Shown here one piece after another: positions 25,036 through 34,141 of a stretch of 49,401 bases of DNA. This DNA is from Pseudomonadota bacterium (GTDB lineage: Bacteria; Pseudomonadota; Gammaproteobacteria; Pseudomonadales; Azotimanducaceae), in assembly GCA_022571865.1 (NCBI GenBank), contig JACZXA010000005.1:1-49401 (forward strand), read 5' to 3'. The notes beneath the pieces are model-generated. The model was not told the DNA's origin. It was given only the letters and a program-made list of their open reading frames with translations, and searched no databases. Every line of letters starts with the position of its first letter. The first letter of the stretch is position 1. The translations under genes were made by a program, and so were the position numbers.

Positions 25036-26790
25036 CTATCCGGCGGGACCTTTCATGAGCTTCTCCTTGGCACGGGCACCGCTCAAAATATTCGTCATTC
25101 CATAGTTGCCTTCATGACAAGCGTATTCAACTAGCTCGTACTGGGCGTCGTCTTTCTCGAATTGGAACATGCCCGTCCAGGGACTCGTCCAGATCGTTGG
25201 ATCATCGATGGTAAACCGGTACTCGAGGGTATGGGGACCCACGAGCCGGTAGCGCTCGGTCAATTTCAGATTCTCATCGGACCCCTGGTACGAAGCCCTG
25301 CCATTGAAACCCGATACCTCAACCACCAGCGTGTCTCCTTCCCATCGCCCTCGGGAGTTTCCCAACCACTGTTTGAGATTCGACCCGAGATGAGGACTTG
25401 CCGCGGTGGGAATGATCCTCGTTTCGTGAATCATTTCTTTCTGGACTGCGACATACCCGGGACTTTGGATTATTTGCAGCCCATTGTTATAGATCCCCGG
25501 CATCATGAGTCCTGGCAGGCCGCGGGTGATACAGCGCACGTAAGTACTCAGGTCTTCCGGACCCGCGGCGAGACGCCGGTAGGCACGGGCATCGCGAGCA
25601 GCAGCAGCCCGGGCCTCCCCCTTTTCCGTCAGTGCAGGCAGTCGCCCATCGGCTGGATCAATGATCATGGCTACCTGCCTTGACGGCGCCAACTTCGCAT
25701 AGTCGAGGGTCGTGTCGCGCCACTCTCGCTCGTAACCCCAGATGCTGCCCAGCGTTCCTCGCTCTCGTCGCGCGGCCGCTTCCTCAGGTGTCAGCGCCGT
25801 GGTCTCGCTAGCTTCGGCTGTCCGTTCCAGGGGAATGCCGTGGGCGGCGTTTCCCGTCCAGATGCCCTGCAGGTCCGGCTCTCCCCACGGAGTACGAGGT
25901 GTTGTGAAGGGTTCGTTGGAAGCGCTGCTGTCCTCGGTAGGGAGCTTCGCGGTGACAATGCCAGCCCAGCCCGTTTCGACGACCGCGATCTTCACGCCAT
26001 CGGGGCCGGAGAGGAATGCACGTTTTGCCGAGGAGCGGCCGTTCTCGGGCACGGTCGGTCCTTGCAGCTCAACGCCCCTGGCTGTCATCAAGACCGACGC
26101 CGCCTCGAGATCGGCAACGACGAAACCTACGTGATCAATCGAGCGCTCGTCAGTTGGCGCCGGTCTACCCTGGGGATGACGTGAGACAAGCAACCAGACA
26201 CGCCCGAGCAGCAGCCCGTCCTGTTGACCTTTGAGCTTTGCCGGTTTGCCCCCGAACACTTCGCTGTACCACTTCAGTGCTGCATCGGGATCTGCGGAAT
26301 GGAGGTGGATATGGTGGAACCCGAGTATCTCGGGGTCTTCGACTAGTTCGATCCGGGTCCCCCAGGGATCGAAGACGAACCCATGTTTGAACAGCCCCGG
26401 AACTTCGCGAAGGGTCGAGCCGTCTTCGAATCTCTGCAATCTGACTCCCGAGCCGCGCACACCGACCGCTTCGAGTTCGGCCATCTTGGTGTCGAGGTCA
26501 GCGAACGAGAACCCAATGTGGTCCACACCGGTACCGGGGCTTCCGCCCAGGGTTGCACGCACGACGAACTCGATTTCGAAGCCACCGCAGTCGATAGCGT
26601 CCGGCTGCTCTGCGATCGGTTTACAGGGTAAGTGTCGGAGGTACCACTTGACCGCTTCGCTGGCGTTCGACGCAGCCAGATGAACATGATGGGTTTGAGC
26701 CCCACTCTCTGCGCCTGACACGATCGTGGGGATCGTAACCAACAGCGCAGCCGCGACCAGAACCAAAGGATTGATAAGCTTGTATTTCAT
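25036..26790 (-). CDS. Exported fusion of two VOC (glyoxalase) domains and a secreted DUF domain
   Basis: The product is 584 residues with a signal peptide (KYKLINPLVLVAAALLVTI). Two VOC domains follow: the first (about 33-150) with HHVHLAASNASEAVKWY, GVDHIGFSFADLD and IELVEDP; the second (about 155-275) with FHHIHLHSADPDAALKWY, DHVGFVVADLE and IAVVETG. Each shows a plausible His/Glu metal-site pattern. The C-terminal 290 residues carry PWGEPDLQGIWT and GRWEGDTLVVEVSGFNG, the same domain type as the whole upstream neighbour. VOC domains are usually cytoplasmic, so an exported tandem fused to this domain is unusual. ATG 26790 has GAGG eight bases upstream. Confidence 0.8.
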   Translation of the reverse strand: MKYKLINPLVLVAAALLVTIPTIVSGAESGAQTHHVHLAASNASEAVKWYLRHLPCKPIAEQPDAIDCGGFEIEFVVRATLGGSPGTGVDHIGFSFADLDTKMAELEAVGVRGSGVRLQRFEDGSTLREVPGLFKHGFVFDPWGTRIELVEDPEILGFHHIHLHSADPDAALKWYSEVFGGKPAKLKGQQDGLLLGRVWLLVSRHPQGRPAPTDERSIDHVGFVVADLEAASVLMTARGVELQGPTVPENGRSSAKRAFLSGPDGVKIAVVETGWAGIVTAKLPTEDSSASNEPFTTPRTPWGEPDLQGIWTGNAAHGIPLERTAEASETTALTPEEAAARRERGTLGSIWGYEREWRDTTLDYAKLAPSRQVAMIIDPADGRLPALTEKGEARAAAARDARAYRRLAAGPEDLSTYVRCITRGLPGLMMPGIYNNGLQIIQSPGYVAVQKEMIHETRIIPTAASPHLGSNLKQWLGNSRGRWEGDTLVVEVSGFNGRASYQGSDENLKLTERYRLVGPHTLEYRFTIDDPTIWTSPWTGMFQFEKDDAQYELVEYACHEGNYGMTNILSGARAKEKLMKGPAG

Positions 26791-26809
26791 TCGCTGAACC
26801 TCGTACGTC

Positions 26810-27595
26810 TCATGGGGTTGGGCTCTTACGCAGATGCCCATACAGGAGTTCTTCTGAGAACTCCACGCACTTGAATTCCAGAACCTGAGCGTCTGCCTCC
26901 AGACGCCGATACAACGGCATGGTCATTTTCCAGGAACCGGTGAAGACGTTGGGGTCTTCGATCGTCGCCTCGTAGTTGAGCGCGTTCGGGCCGATCGGTG
27001 TGTAACGCTCGATTACCCGCAAGGTGTCGCTGGCAAAGTTCCCCGCCCGGTCGAACCAGGCCTGACCGTTGAAGCCGGCGACGTCGACTACCAGTGTATC
27101 CCCCTCCCAGTGACCATGGGAACGCCCCATCCAGCTATCGATTGGTGCCGGCTCAGGATTCTCTTTGTCCATGTGTATGGTTCGATTTGCCTCCGCGAAA
27201 CCATAGACGATCATAATCTTGCGGGTTCCTTGAAGGATCTGAAAGGGATAAGGCAGATAGGTTGCGCGCGGCACACCCGGAAGGTAACACTTCGTTTCCG
27301 GATCCTCCGTAAGTCGATTCTCGAAGTTCTTTTGTTTCTGATCCAGCGCCCAGGGCTGGTACGGAATTGCATCGCCCTCAACGACCCCCCGGCCCGGTGG
27401 GGTTGCACCAAGCGCGCCGAGTTCTGGGGGTCCGGCACTTGCCTGATGATCCTGAATGTTCCAATGAGCGGTACCGATCGCCTGCCAGATTCCGCTCAGG
27501 TCGGGATGGTCGTCATAGGCCCGGGGAAATTCTCCCTCGGCGTTGGCAAGCCCCGTGCTCAATATCCCGATCACCCACAAGATGGCGATGCCCAT
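26810..27595 (-). CDS. Exported protein with the WEGDTLVV-type domain
   Basis: The 261-residue product has a signal peptide (GIAILWVIGILSTGLANA). The mature part starts FPRAYDDHPDLSGIWQAIGT and contains CYLPGVPRATYLPYPFQI, then GRSHGHWEGDTLVVDVAGFNG and TIEDPNVFTGSW. This domain is common in exported proteins of soil and marine bacteria, but I know no proven activity. AGGAG five to seven bases before ATG 27595 fixes the start. It is the first gene of the minus-strand cluster and shares the domain with the C-terminal half of the next gene, 19 bases downstream. The divergent amidase begins 155 bases away. Confidence 0.75.
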   Translation of the reverse strand: MGIAILWVIGILSTGLANAEGEFPRAYDDHPDLSGIWQAIGTAHWNIQDHQASAGPPELGALGATPPGRGVVEGDAIPYQPWALDQKQKNFENRLTEDPETKCYLPGVPRATYLPYPFQILQGTRKIMIVYGFAEANRTIHMDKENPEPAPIDSWMGRSHGHWEGDTLVVDVAGFNGQAWFDRAGNFASDTLRVIERYTPIGPNALNYEATIEDPNVFTGSWKMTMPLYRRLEADAQVLEFKCVEFSEELLYGHLRKSPTP

Positions 27596-27750
27596 CGTGT
27601 CTCCTCGCAGTCGGCTTCGCATCCCATTTGAACTCCCCAGATAGTGGGTCGAATTAAGCGCGAGTGGGCACCGGGGTGCAAGTACTCGATTATCGGACAG
27701 TACCCACCCAGTCGTTGTTGTTTCTATCCAACCATGCCAGATTGTCCGTT

Positions 27751-29157
27751 ATGGACGACACCGACCTCTGCTTCATGTCCGCGACGGAACTTGCCTCGGC
27801 CATCAGGGCGAAAAAGGTTTCGCCAGTGGAAGTCACTAACGCGGTGATAGCCCGGATCGAGGCTCTCGAGCCGAAGCTGAACGCGTTCGCCACATTTACC
27901 CCCGAACTTGCGCTCGACGCCGCGAAGCAAGCAGAAAAATCTGTTACCTCGGGCGCTGCGTTAGGTGATTTACACGGCGTACCTGTGACGATCAAAGATC
28001 TGACGTCGACGGCCGGTATTCCGACACAACGCGGATCCAGGATCCTTACCGGAGACATACCTGCGGTTGATGCGCCCGTTGTCGTTCGCATCAAACAAGC
28101 CGGTGGAATCATACTGGGTAAAACCACTACGCCGGAATTTGGCTGGAAGGGGGTTAGCCAGAGCCCGCTGACCGGCATCACCTCGAACCCCTGGAAGCTC
28201 GGTTATAACGCGGGTGCGTCGTCCGCCGGCGCGGGGGTTGGCGCGGCGGTAGGTTATGGACCGCTCCATCAGGGTTCAGATGGAGCCGGTTCGATTCGCA
28301 TGCCGTCCCACTTCTGCGGTGTTTTTGGCTTGAAGCCGACCTTCGGGCGGATCCCCAACCTGCCGGTTCCCAACAACGACCAGACCAGTCACGTCGGACC
28401 GATAACCCGCACCGTGGCCGATGCTGCGCTGTTTTTGAAGGCAACGGCCGGCCAACATCCCATCGAACACACGAGCCTGGCGACGCGCGTTCCGGATTAT
28501 CCCAAATTACTCGACGCCGATGTGAGTGGGTTCAAGATCGCGTTCAGTCGCGACCTTGGCCACGCACGCGTCGACCGAGAGGTTGCCGAGTTAGTTGCTG
28601 CCGCTGTTGACGTTTTTGCCAGCCTCGGTTGTATAGTCGAAGAGGTGACGCCCGCATTTGGCCCGCTTGGGCCGGAACTGGGGAGGTTTTTCTGGACCGT
28701 ACATGAAACGAATCTCGCTCACTATTTGGAAAAATGGGAAGCTGAGATGGATCCGGGCCTGGTCTCTTGTATCAAACAAGGGGGCGGGTATACCGCCGAA
28801 GAATATCTCGCCATGCGGGCGCGGAAACTAGCGTACGTCCAGCAGATTCAGGAATTCATGCAGGACTGGGATTTGCTGATGACCCCCGCAGTATCGGTCG
28901 CGGCTTTTCCGGCGGACCGTCTGCAACCGGCACACTGGCCGCAGCACCCCTGGGACTGGCTCAGCTGGGCTGAGTTTTCCTACCCTTTCAACATGAGCGG
29001 TAATCCTGCTGCAAGCGTTCCCTGTGGATTTACCGAAGCGGGTTTACCGGTTGGCTTGCAGATTGTTGCCAAGCGGGGAGACGAGTTGAACGTGCTCTGC
29101 GCATCAGCGGCGTTCGAATTCAACAAGCCGTGGGTCGATAGGCGCCCAACACCCTGA
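27751..29157 (+). CDS. Amidase, amidase-signature family
   Basis: The family hydrolyses amide bonds with a Ser-cisSer-Lys triad. In this 468-residue product the triad is Lys82 (TIKDL), Ser157 (GASSAG) and Ser181 (GAGSIRMPS), with the usual 24-residue spacing between the serines. The first Gly-Gly of the common GGSSGG is altered to Gly-Ala. The N-terminus ELASAIRAKKVSPVEV is typical of the family; ATG 27751 is chosen for this, though it has no clear ribosome-binding site and ATG 27775 is an alternative. No GatB or GatC gene is nearby and no signal peptide is seen, so a free catabolic amidase is likelier than GatA. Confidence 0.88.
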   Translation: MDDTDLCFMSATELASAIRAKKVSPVEVTNAVIARIEALEPKLNAFATFTPELALDAAKQAEKSVTSGAALGDLHGVPVTIKDLTSTAGIPTQRGSRILTGDIPAVDAPVVVRIKQAGGIILGKTTTPEFGWKGVSQSPLTGITSNPWKLGYNAGASSAGAGVGAAVGYGPLHQGSDGAGSIRMPSHFCGVFGLKPTFGRIPNLPVPNNDQTSHVGPITRTVADAALFLKATAGQHPIEHTSLATRVPDYPKLLDADVSGFKIAFSRDLGHARVDREVAELVAAAVDVFASLGCIVEEVTPAFGPLGPELGRFFWTVHETNLAHYLEKWEAEMDPGLVSCIKQGGGYTAEEYLAMRARKLAYVQQIQEFMQDWDLLMTPAVSVAAFPADRLQPAHWPQHPWDWLSWAEFSYPFNMSGNPAASVPCGFTEAGLPVGLQIVAKRGDELNVLCASAAFEFNKPWVDRRPTP

Positions 29158-29186
29158 CACCGGTTTTGAGAGAAGAGAAAGGGCTG

Positions 29187-29768
29187 TCAGCCAATCGTTT
29201 TGAATGGTCGCGAGTCGTCGGTACGACGATCTGCATAAGACTTCGGTTGCCAGGTGCTCAGCCATTTGAGCAACTCATCAGAAGTCATCGGTTTGCTGAG
29301 GAGGTAGCCTTGTGCCTGCTTGCATCCCGCCGCGTTTTCGGTTATTTCGAGGGTCAGACGGTCTGCTGGAACCTGATTGTCTTTCAGCACACGCACGACG
29401 TTTTCTGGTCATTGTTCATCGAGTAGATTCGCGGGCGGACAGATTGACGGATATCTGCAGCGCGTACCCTTCGTCCTCCCACACCCGACAATGATTTGCT
29501 GCGCGCGCAAGAACGTATCGTGTCAGGGGTACGATGGCTCCCGCCTGTTCGGCTGCCGGAATGAAGTCGTCGGGTGGTAACCAACCCATCTCTGGATGTT
29601 TCCAACGAACCAGGGGCTTCTGCCGCAAGGTTTGCCTTCAGGCAGGGAAACTTTTGGTTGAAAGTAGACGAGTATTTCTTCTCGCTTGATGGCGCCGTAG
29701 AGGTCGTTGACCATGCGTTGAATTTCCACTGATGTCAGCTGCCCTTCACAGGTGCAGAACCCTTGTCG
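29187..29768 (-). pseudogene. EAL-domain (cyclic-di-GMP phosphodiesterase) gene, degraded
   Basis: Pieces of one EAL domain occur in different minus-strand frames, in order. They are VEIQRMVNDLYGAIKREEILVYFQPKVSL (29740-29640), then LVRWKHPEMGWLPPDDFIPAAEQAG to LQISVNLSAR (29620-29430), then RLTLEITENAAG and AQGYLLSKPMTSDELLKWL (29360-29250). The E of the EAL signature and the block between NLSAR and LTLEITE with the DDFGTG-type loop are missing. Several indels and a deletion have thus destroyed an enzyme that once cleaved cyclic-di-GMP. Any N-terminal sensor part is gone. Confidence 0.8.
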
Positions 29769-29854
29769 CTACCGGCCTCTAAAAGTATAGACAGGCCACA
29801 GGTACACTGACGGAAGGAATAGTCGGGTAAAGATCCGGCAACGCCAAGGCACGC

Positions 29855-31138
29855 TTAAGGCTGTTTGACCACCTCGCCATTCAGCATAACGAAGACAACC
29901 CGCTCGAGCGCCGAGATATCGGTCAATGGATCTCCTTCCACGGCGATGATATCGGCGAGCCTGCCCGGTTCGATAGTACCGAGTCGATCGTCCCAACCGA
30001 ACAACTCGGCGTTCACGCGGGTACCGGCCTGAATCGCCTGCATCGGCGTCATGCCGGCTTCGATCAACATGGCGAACTCGCGAGCAAGGTATGAAGGGTT
30101 TGCCATACCTGCGAGGTCCGTGCCTACCGTGACCTTCACGCCTGCACGGATGGCTTTGCCTATGTTGGCGAAAAATTCAGGCCGGGTCTCGCGAGATAAC
30201 TCGATCATCTTCTGTTGTGCAGGGCTGTTGGTTATCTCGTTAAGGTAATAATCGCCGATGTACATTGTCGGTACGAGAAACGTCCCGTTTTTCTTCATGA
30301 GTCGGATAGCTTCATCATCGATGAAGCTACCGTGTTCTATGGACCGGACACCAGCGCGCACAGCCAGCTTGATACCTTCGGCTGAATGCGCGTGAGCCAT
30401 GACAGGCACATCGTGCCGGCGTGCTTCCTCCACTGCCACCCGCACCTCTTGTTCGCTGAAATGTACGTTGCGTGGATTGTCGTTGGCCGACATGAATGCG
30501 CCGGTTACCAACAGTTTGATCCAGTCGCTGCCGAACTTTATCTCTCGGCGAACTGCCTCGCGCATCTCGGCAACACCATTAACTATGTAACCGTCGGCAA
30601 CGATGGATTGTTCGGGAGATAGATAGTTGATGTCACCGCCTCCGCCGGTGATTGACAGGTAATGTCCAGCGCCGGTAAGCCGCGGTCCGGTGAAGTAGCC
30701 TTCATCAAATGCCTGGCGAATCGCCTGGTCACCGTAATACACATCCGCCTCGCCTGCGATGCGTACGCTGGTCCAGCCGGCCTGCAGAAGTCCCTGTAGG
30801 GCGTAAAGACTGCGCAGCGTTTTGTATGCGGATGACTCTTTCAGGTGCGTGTACTGGTAGTCGTTTTCCTCATGCATCATCGTATGAGCGTGTGCTTCGA
30901 TCATTCCCGGGAGTAGTGTGACGAAGCCGAGGTCGATGACTTTAGCCACGGGAGGGATATCGATGTCCTGGCCCACAGCGATGATGGTTGTGTTGTCAAT
31001 CAGTACGACGGCATTGCTGATCGGTTTATCGCTTCGTCCGTCGATCAATTGTTCGCTGCGCAATGCGATCATGTCGGCGGTCGTTTGTTGTGTTGCAAAC
31101 AGCAACACGACAAACAGCCATCGGGTCGTTCGACTCAT
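29855..31138 (-). CDS. Exported metal-dependent amidohydrolase (imidazolonepropionase-like)
   Basis: The 427-residue product has a signal peptide (TTRWLFVVLLFATQQTTA) and an amidohydrolase TIM-barrel. Metal ligands are visible as His83 and His85 (EAHAHT), Lys208 (WIKLLVTG, probably carbamylated), His249 (VMAHAH), His269 (SIEHG) and Asp341 (VGTDLAG). This ligand set is shared with binuclear-zinc prolidase-like carboxypeptidases and related esterases that act on dipeptides or N-acyl amino acids. The substrate cannot be told from sequence. AAAGG lies eight bases before the ATG. The divergent Rieske gene begins 86 bases away. Confidence 0.88.
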   Translation of the reverse strand: MSRTTRWLFVVLLFATQQTTADMIALRSEQLIDGRSDKPISNAVVLIDNTTIIAVGQDIDIPPVAKVIDLGFVTLLPGMIEAHAHTMMHEENDYQYTHLKESSAYKTLRSLYALQGLLQAGWTSVRIAGEADVYYGDQAIRQAFDEGYFTGPRLTGAGHYLSITGGGGDINYLSPEQSIVADGYIVNGVAEMREAVRREIKFGSDWIKLLVTGAFMSANDNPRNVHFSEQEVRVAVEEARRHDVPVMAHAHSAEGIKLAVRAGVRSIEHGSFIDDEAIRLMKKNGTFLVPTMYIGDYYLNEITNSPAQQKMIELSRETRPEFFANIGKAIRAGVKVTVGTDLAGMANPSYLAREFAMLIEAGMTPMQAIQAGTRVNAELFGWDDRLGTIEPGRLADIIAVEGDPLTDISALERVVFVMLNGEVVKQP

Positions 31139-31224
31139 TCCGATACCTTTGGGATTGATGGATTGAAAATATAGTACCCTGGCATTGGTCTAATATTGAA
31201 CACATCCAACACCGAGGGTTGTCA

Positions 31225-32361
31225 GTGAGCCTCGAAAAGACGCTCCCGAAAGATTATTACTTTTCGGAAGAACTATTCGCCGCGGAACGCGAGCGGATAT
31301 TTTTCGGTCAGTGGTTCTGTATTGGCCGTTCCTCAGACATGGCAGAAACGGGCGATTACCTCGCCGTCGACCTGTGCGGGGAGTCGATCATTGTCGTTCG
31401 TGACGAGACTGGGCATCTGAATGCTTTCTACAACGTGTGCAGACACCGTGGATCGCAACTCATCCCAATGGTGTCAGAAGGACAAATAGCGCCCGCTTGC
31501 CTCACGGGGCGCATCAAAGATTCTATCCGCTGTCCGTACCATTCCTGGACCTATGGGTTCGACGGCAGGTTCAAGCGTGCGCCCCATGTCAACGACATCG
31601 AGCCGAATGATCCTGAGTTTGCTTTACATGCTGTTGATCTGGACTGCTGGGGTGGCTTTGTTTTCGTACGGCTTTCAGCAGACGATCATGGCCATACGCT
31701 TCTGGAGCAACTTGACGGGATCCCGGAACGTTTGAGTCGTTATCCGCTCGATAGGCTGGACGTCGCTAAGCGAATTCGTTACTCGGTCAAAGCGAACTGG
31801 AAAGTTATCCTTGAGAATTACAACGAGTGTTATCACTGTGCAGGCGTGCACCCTGAGTTATGCCGGATTGTTCCAGCCTTCCGGGATGCGGGCGGCGCAA
31901 ATCTGGATTGGAATGAAGGCATTCCTCACCGGGAAGGGGCGGTCACCTTCACATTCGATGGAACGACAAAACGCGCACCGTTTCCCGGTTTGAACGATTC
32001 GGAAAAGATTCGCCACAACGGTGAACTGGCGTATCCGAACCTGATGATCAGCTTGTCTTGCGATCATGTCGCCGTTTTCGTTATCTGGCCGGTCAGCCCT
32101 CGCGAAACCCGCATTGTTTGTGATTTTCTTTTCCATCCGGATGAAATCGCCAGGGCGGATTTTGATCCCGCCGATGCCGTCGACTTCTGGGACCTCGTCA
32201 ACCGCCAGGATTGGAAAATCTGTGAGAATGTGCAACGCGGCATGGCATCACGGATGTTTCGCAGCGGCTATTACGCGCCGATGGAACACCAGAGTCTCGA
32301 TATACGCGACTTTGTTCGCAACCACCTGCTTGAACAAGAGGGAGCAAAGGGGTCAGGCTAG
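31225..32361 (+). CDS. Rieske non-heme iron oxygenase, alpha subunit (CntA/betaine type)
   Basis: The 378-residue product has a Rieske [2Fe-2S] site at Cys72/His74 and Cys103/His106, and a mononuclear iron site at His204/His209 with Asp329 (RQDWKICENVQRG). Glu201 in NECYHC sits where CntA-type oxygenases have a bridging glutamate in place of the aspartate of aromatic dioxygenases. This points to a quaternary amine or similar small aliphatic substrate. The Rieske loop is long: 28 residues lie between His74 and Cys103, where 15-17 is usual. GTG 31225 is chosen for GAGGG seven bases upstream; TTG 31219 is an alternative. No reductase gene is adjacent. Confidence 0.88.
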   Translation: MSLEKTLPKDYYFSEELFAAERERIFFGQWFCIGRSSDMAETGDYLAVDLCGESIIVVRDETGHLNAFYNVCRHRGSQLIPMVSEGQIAPACLTGRIKDSIRCPYHSWTYGFDGRFKRAPHVNDIEPNDPEFALHAVDLDCWGGFVFVRLSADDHGHTLLEQLDGIPERLSRYPLDRLDVAKRIRYSVKANWKVILENYNECYHCAGVHPELCRIVPAFRDAGGANLDWNEGIPHREGAVTFTFDGTTKRAPFPGLNDSEKIRHNGELAYPNLMISLSCDHVAVFVIWPVSPRETRIVCDFLFHPDEIARADFDPADAVDFWDLVNRQDWKICENVQRGMASRMFRSGYYAPMEHQSLDIRDFVRNHLLEQEGAKGSG

Positions 32362-34007
32362 GTATACGTACTCCCCTTCATTCCTCCCGTAATATCCTGG
32401 CGGATGACCACGTTGACCAGAGCGGGTTTTCCACACGCAAACGCGCGCTCCAGCGCCGGGCCAATTTCTTCCGGACGTTCGCAATATTCTCCATACCCTC
32501 CCATGGCTTCGACAATCTTGTCATAGCGGGTGAAGTTGAGCGTGGTGGCGACAACCCGGTTTGCGCCGTAGATGGCCGCTTGTGGACGCGCCATCTGCCC
32601 CCATGCGCCGTCGACGCCAACAATGCCGACGATGGGTAATTCGAAACGCACCGCGGTATCGTATTCGAAACCGTTCAGTCCAAACGCGCCGTCGCCGTAG
32701 ATGATCAGCACGCGCTTTTCGGGTTTTGCGAGCTGAGCGGCCAGGGCGAACGGCATACCGACACCCAGGGTGCCGAGGGGACCCGGGTCCATCCAACAAT
32801 TTTCTTCCGGCACCGGCAGCACCTTTGATGCTTGAGCGACGATGTCTCCACCATCGCCGATCAGGATGACGTCCTTGTCCGCGACGAAGTCTCTGATCTC
32901 GCGGCACATCCGCAAGGGATCGATAGGCACCTCGTCGGAGTTGAGTTGAGAGCTGAATGCGGCTTCGAGTTCTGCTTCCCGCTCGATCATCGAATCGCGC
33001 CACTGGCTGAAGTCCAGGTCAATTTCGTTGGTGACGATTTTTTTCAGCATGCTCTCGAAAGTTGCCGCTATGTTGCCTACCACGGCAGCGTCTGCGGAGC
33101 GGTTCGTGCCGATCAGCTCGTTCTCGATGTCCAACTGAATGATTTTGGCATCCTTGGGGATAGTGCGGCCGAAGGCTAAGCGGAAGTCCAGCAGCACACC
33201 GGCGCAGATGAACACGTCACATTGCCCGATAGCTTCCTTACGCACGCGGTTCATGAGTTCAGGCGTGCCGGGTTTTACCGTGCCCCTGCCCATGCCGTTC
33301 ACGAAGGTCGGGATGTGGATCTGTTCGACAAACTTCTGCAAAGCGGCTGATGCGTTTGACCATTTGACGCTGGTCCCCGCCATCAACACGGGTTGTTTGG
33401 CGCCTGCGAGGATGTCGAGGGCGTGTTCGATGTCGTTCTCATCCGGGAGGAGCAGGGGTGGCTTGGGTCGCATGGTTGGAAACCGCACCTGTTCCAGTTC
33501 CACCTCGCCGCTCAAGACGTCCATGGGAATTTCCAGGAATGCCGGACCTGGATTGCCGGATACGGCATGGCGAATGCCCATCTCGATGTAGTCGGGGATG
33601 CGGCAGGTGTCGTAGCAGGTGTCGGCCCATTTGGTGATCGGCTTCATCACGGCAACATGATCCATTTCCTGGAGCGAGCCGCGGCGCAGGTTGTTGAAAG
33701 GTCCCTGGCCGCCGATGACGAGTATGGGGCTGTTCGCCCGCCAGGCGTTTGCGACCCCGGTTACTCCGTCGGTGACCCCTGGACCGGCGGTAAGAACGGC
33801 GCAGCCGATTTTACCTGGATTGAGCCGGCTCCAGGCGTCTGCGGCGTGTACGGCAGCCTGTTCGTGGCGAACGTCTATCACCTTGATGCCCTCATCCAGG
33901 CAACCGTCGTAGATTGCCATGATATGGCCGCCGCTCAAGGTGAAGATATATTCCACCCCGGCGTCTTTCAGTGCTCGCGCCGCGAGTTTGCCGCCATGAA
34001 CGCCCAT
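32358..34007 (-). CDS. Thiamine diphosphate-dependent lyase, ILVBL/HACL2-like
   Basis: The 549-residue product has the three-domain plan of acetolactate synthase relatives. The N-terminal part (VEYIFTLSGGHI, then DVRHEQAAVHAADAWSR with catalytic Glu49, then LTAGPGVTDGVTGV) resembles human ILVBL (2-hydroxyacyl-CoA lyase 2) more than biosynthetic IlvB. The diphosphate-binding stretch is GDGAFGLNGFEYDTA with VGVDGAWGQ, where acetolactate synthases have a double Asn. This suggests cleavage of a 2-hydroxyacyl-CoA to formyl-CoA and an aldehyde, or an oxalyl-CoA decarboxylase-like role. GGGAGG lies seven bases before the ATG. Its stop shares the palindrome CTAG at 32358-32361 with the opposing Rieske gene. 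Confidence 0.82.
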   Translation of the reverse strand: MGVHGGKLAARALKDAGVEYIFTLSGGHIMAIYDGCLDEGIKVIDVRHEQAAVHAADAWSRLNPGKIGCAVLTAGPGVTDGVTGVANAWRANSPILVIGGQGPFNNLRRGSLQEMDHVAVMKPITKWADTCYDTCRIPDYIEMGIRHAVSGNPGPAFLEIPMDVLSGEVELEQVRFPTMRPKPPLLLPDENDIEHALDILAGAKQPVLMAGTSVKWSNASAALQKFVEQIHIPTFVNGMGRGTVKPGTPELMNRVRKEAIGQCDVFICAGVLLDFRLAFGRTIPKDAKIIQLDIENELIGTNRSADAAVVGNIAATFESMLKKIVTNEIDLDFSQWRDSMIEREAELEAAFSSQLNSDEVPIDPLRMCREIRDFVADKDVILIGDGGDIVAQASKVLPVPEENCWMDPGPLGTLGVGMPFALAAQLAKPEKRVLIIYGDGAFGLNGFEYDTAVRFELPIVGIVGVDGAWGQMARPQAAIYGANRVVATTLNFTRYDKIVEAMGGYGEYCERPEEIGPALERAFACGKPALVNVVIRQDITGGMKGSTYT

Positions 34008-34141
34008 GAGTCTGCCTCCCGAATAATCCTCGTTTCGATCGATACTATCACGCGTTCGTACGCACTCTGCGTTACTTTGGGCTTCCTTAAGTTACCGTGG
34101 GAGAGTTATTGTTGTTCGCTGGTAACTTGAGGGTCATCGTT

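Noticed and set aside
27751-29157. GatA subunit of the tRNA amidotransferase
   Set aside because: No gatB or gatC is nearby, the GGSSGG motif is altered, and the context is catabolic.
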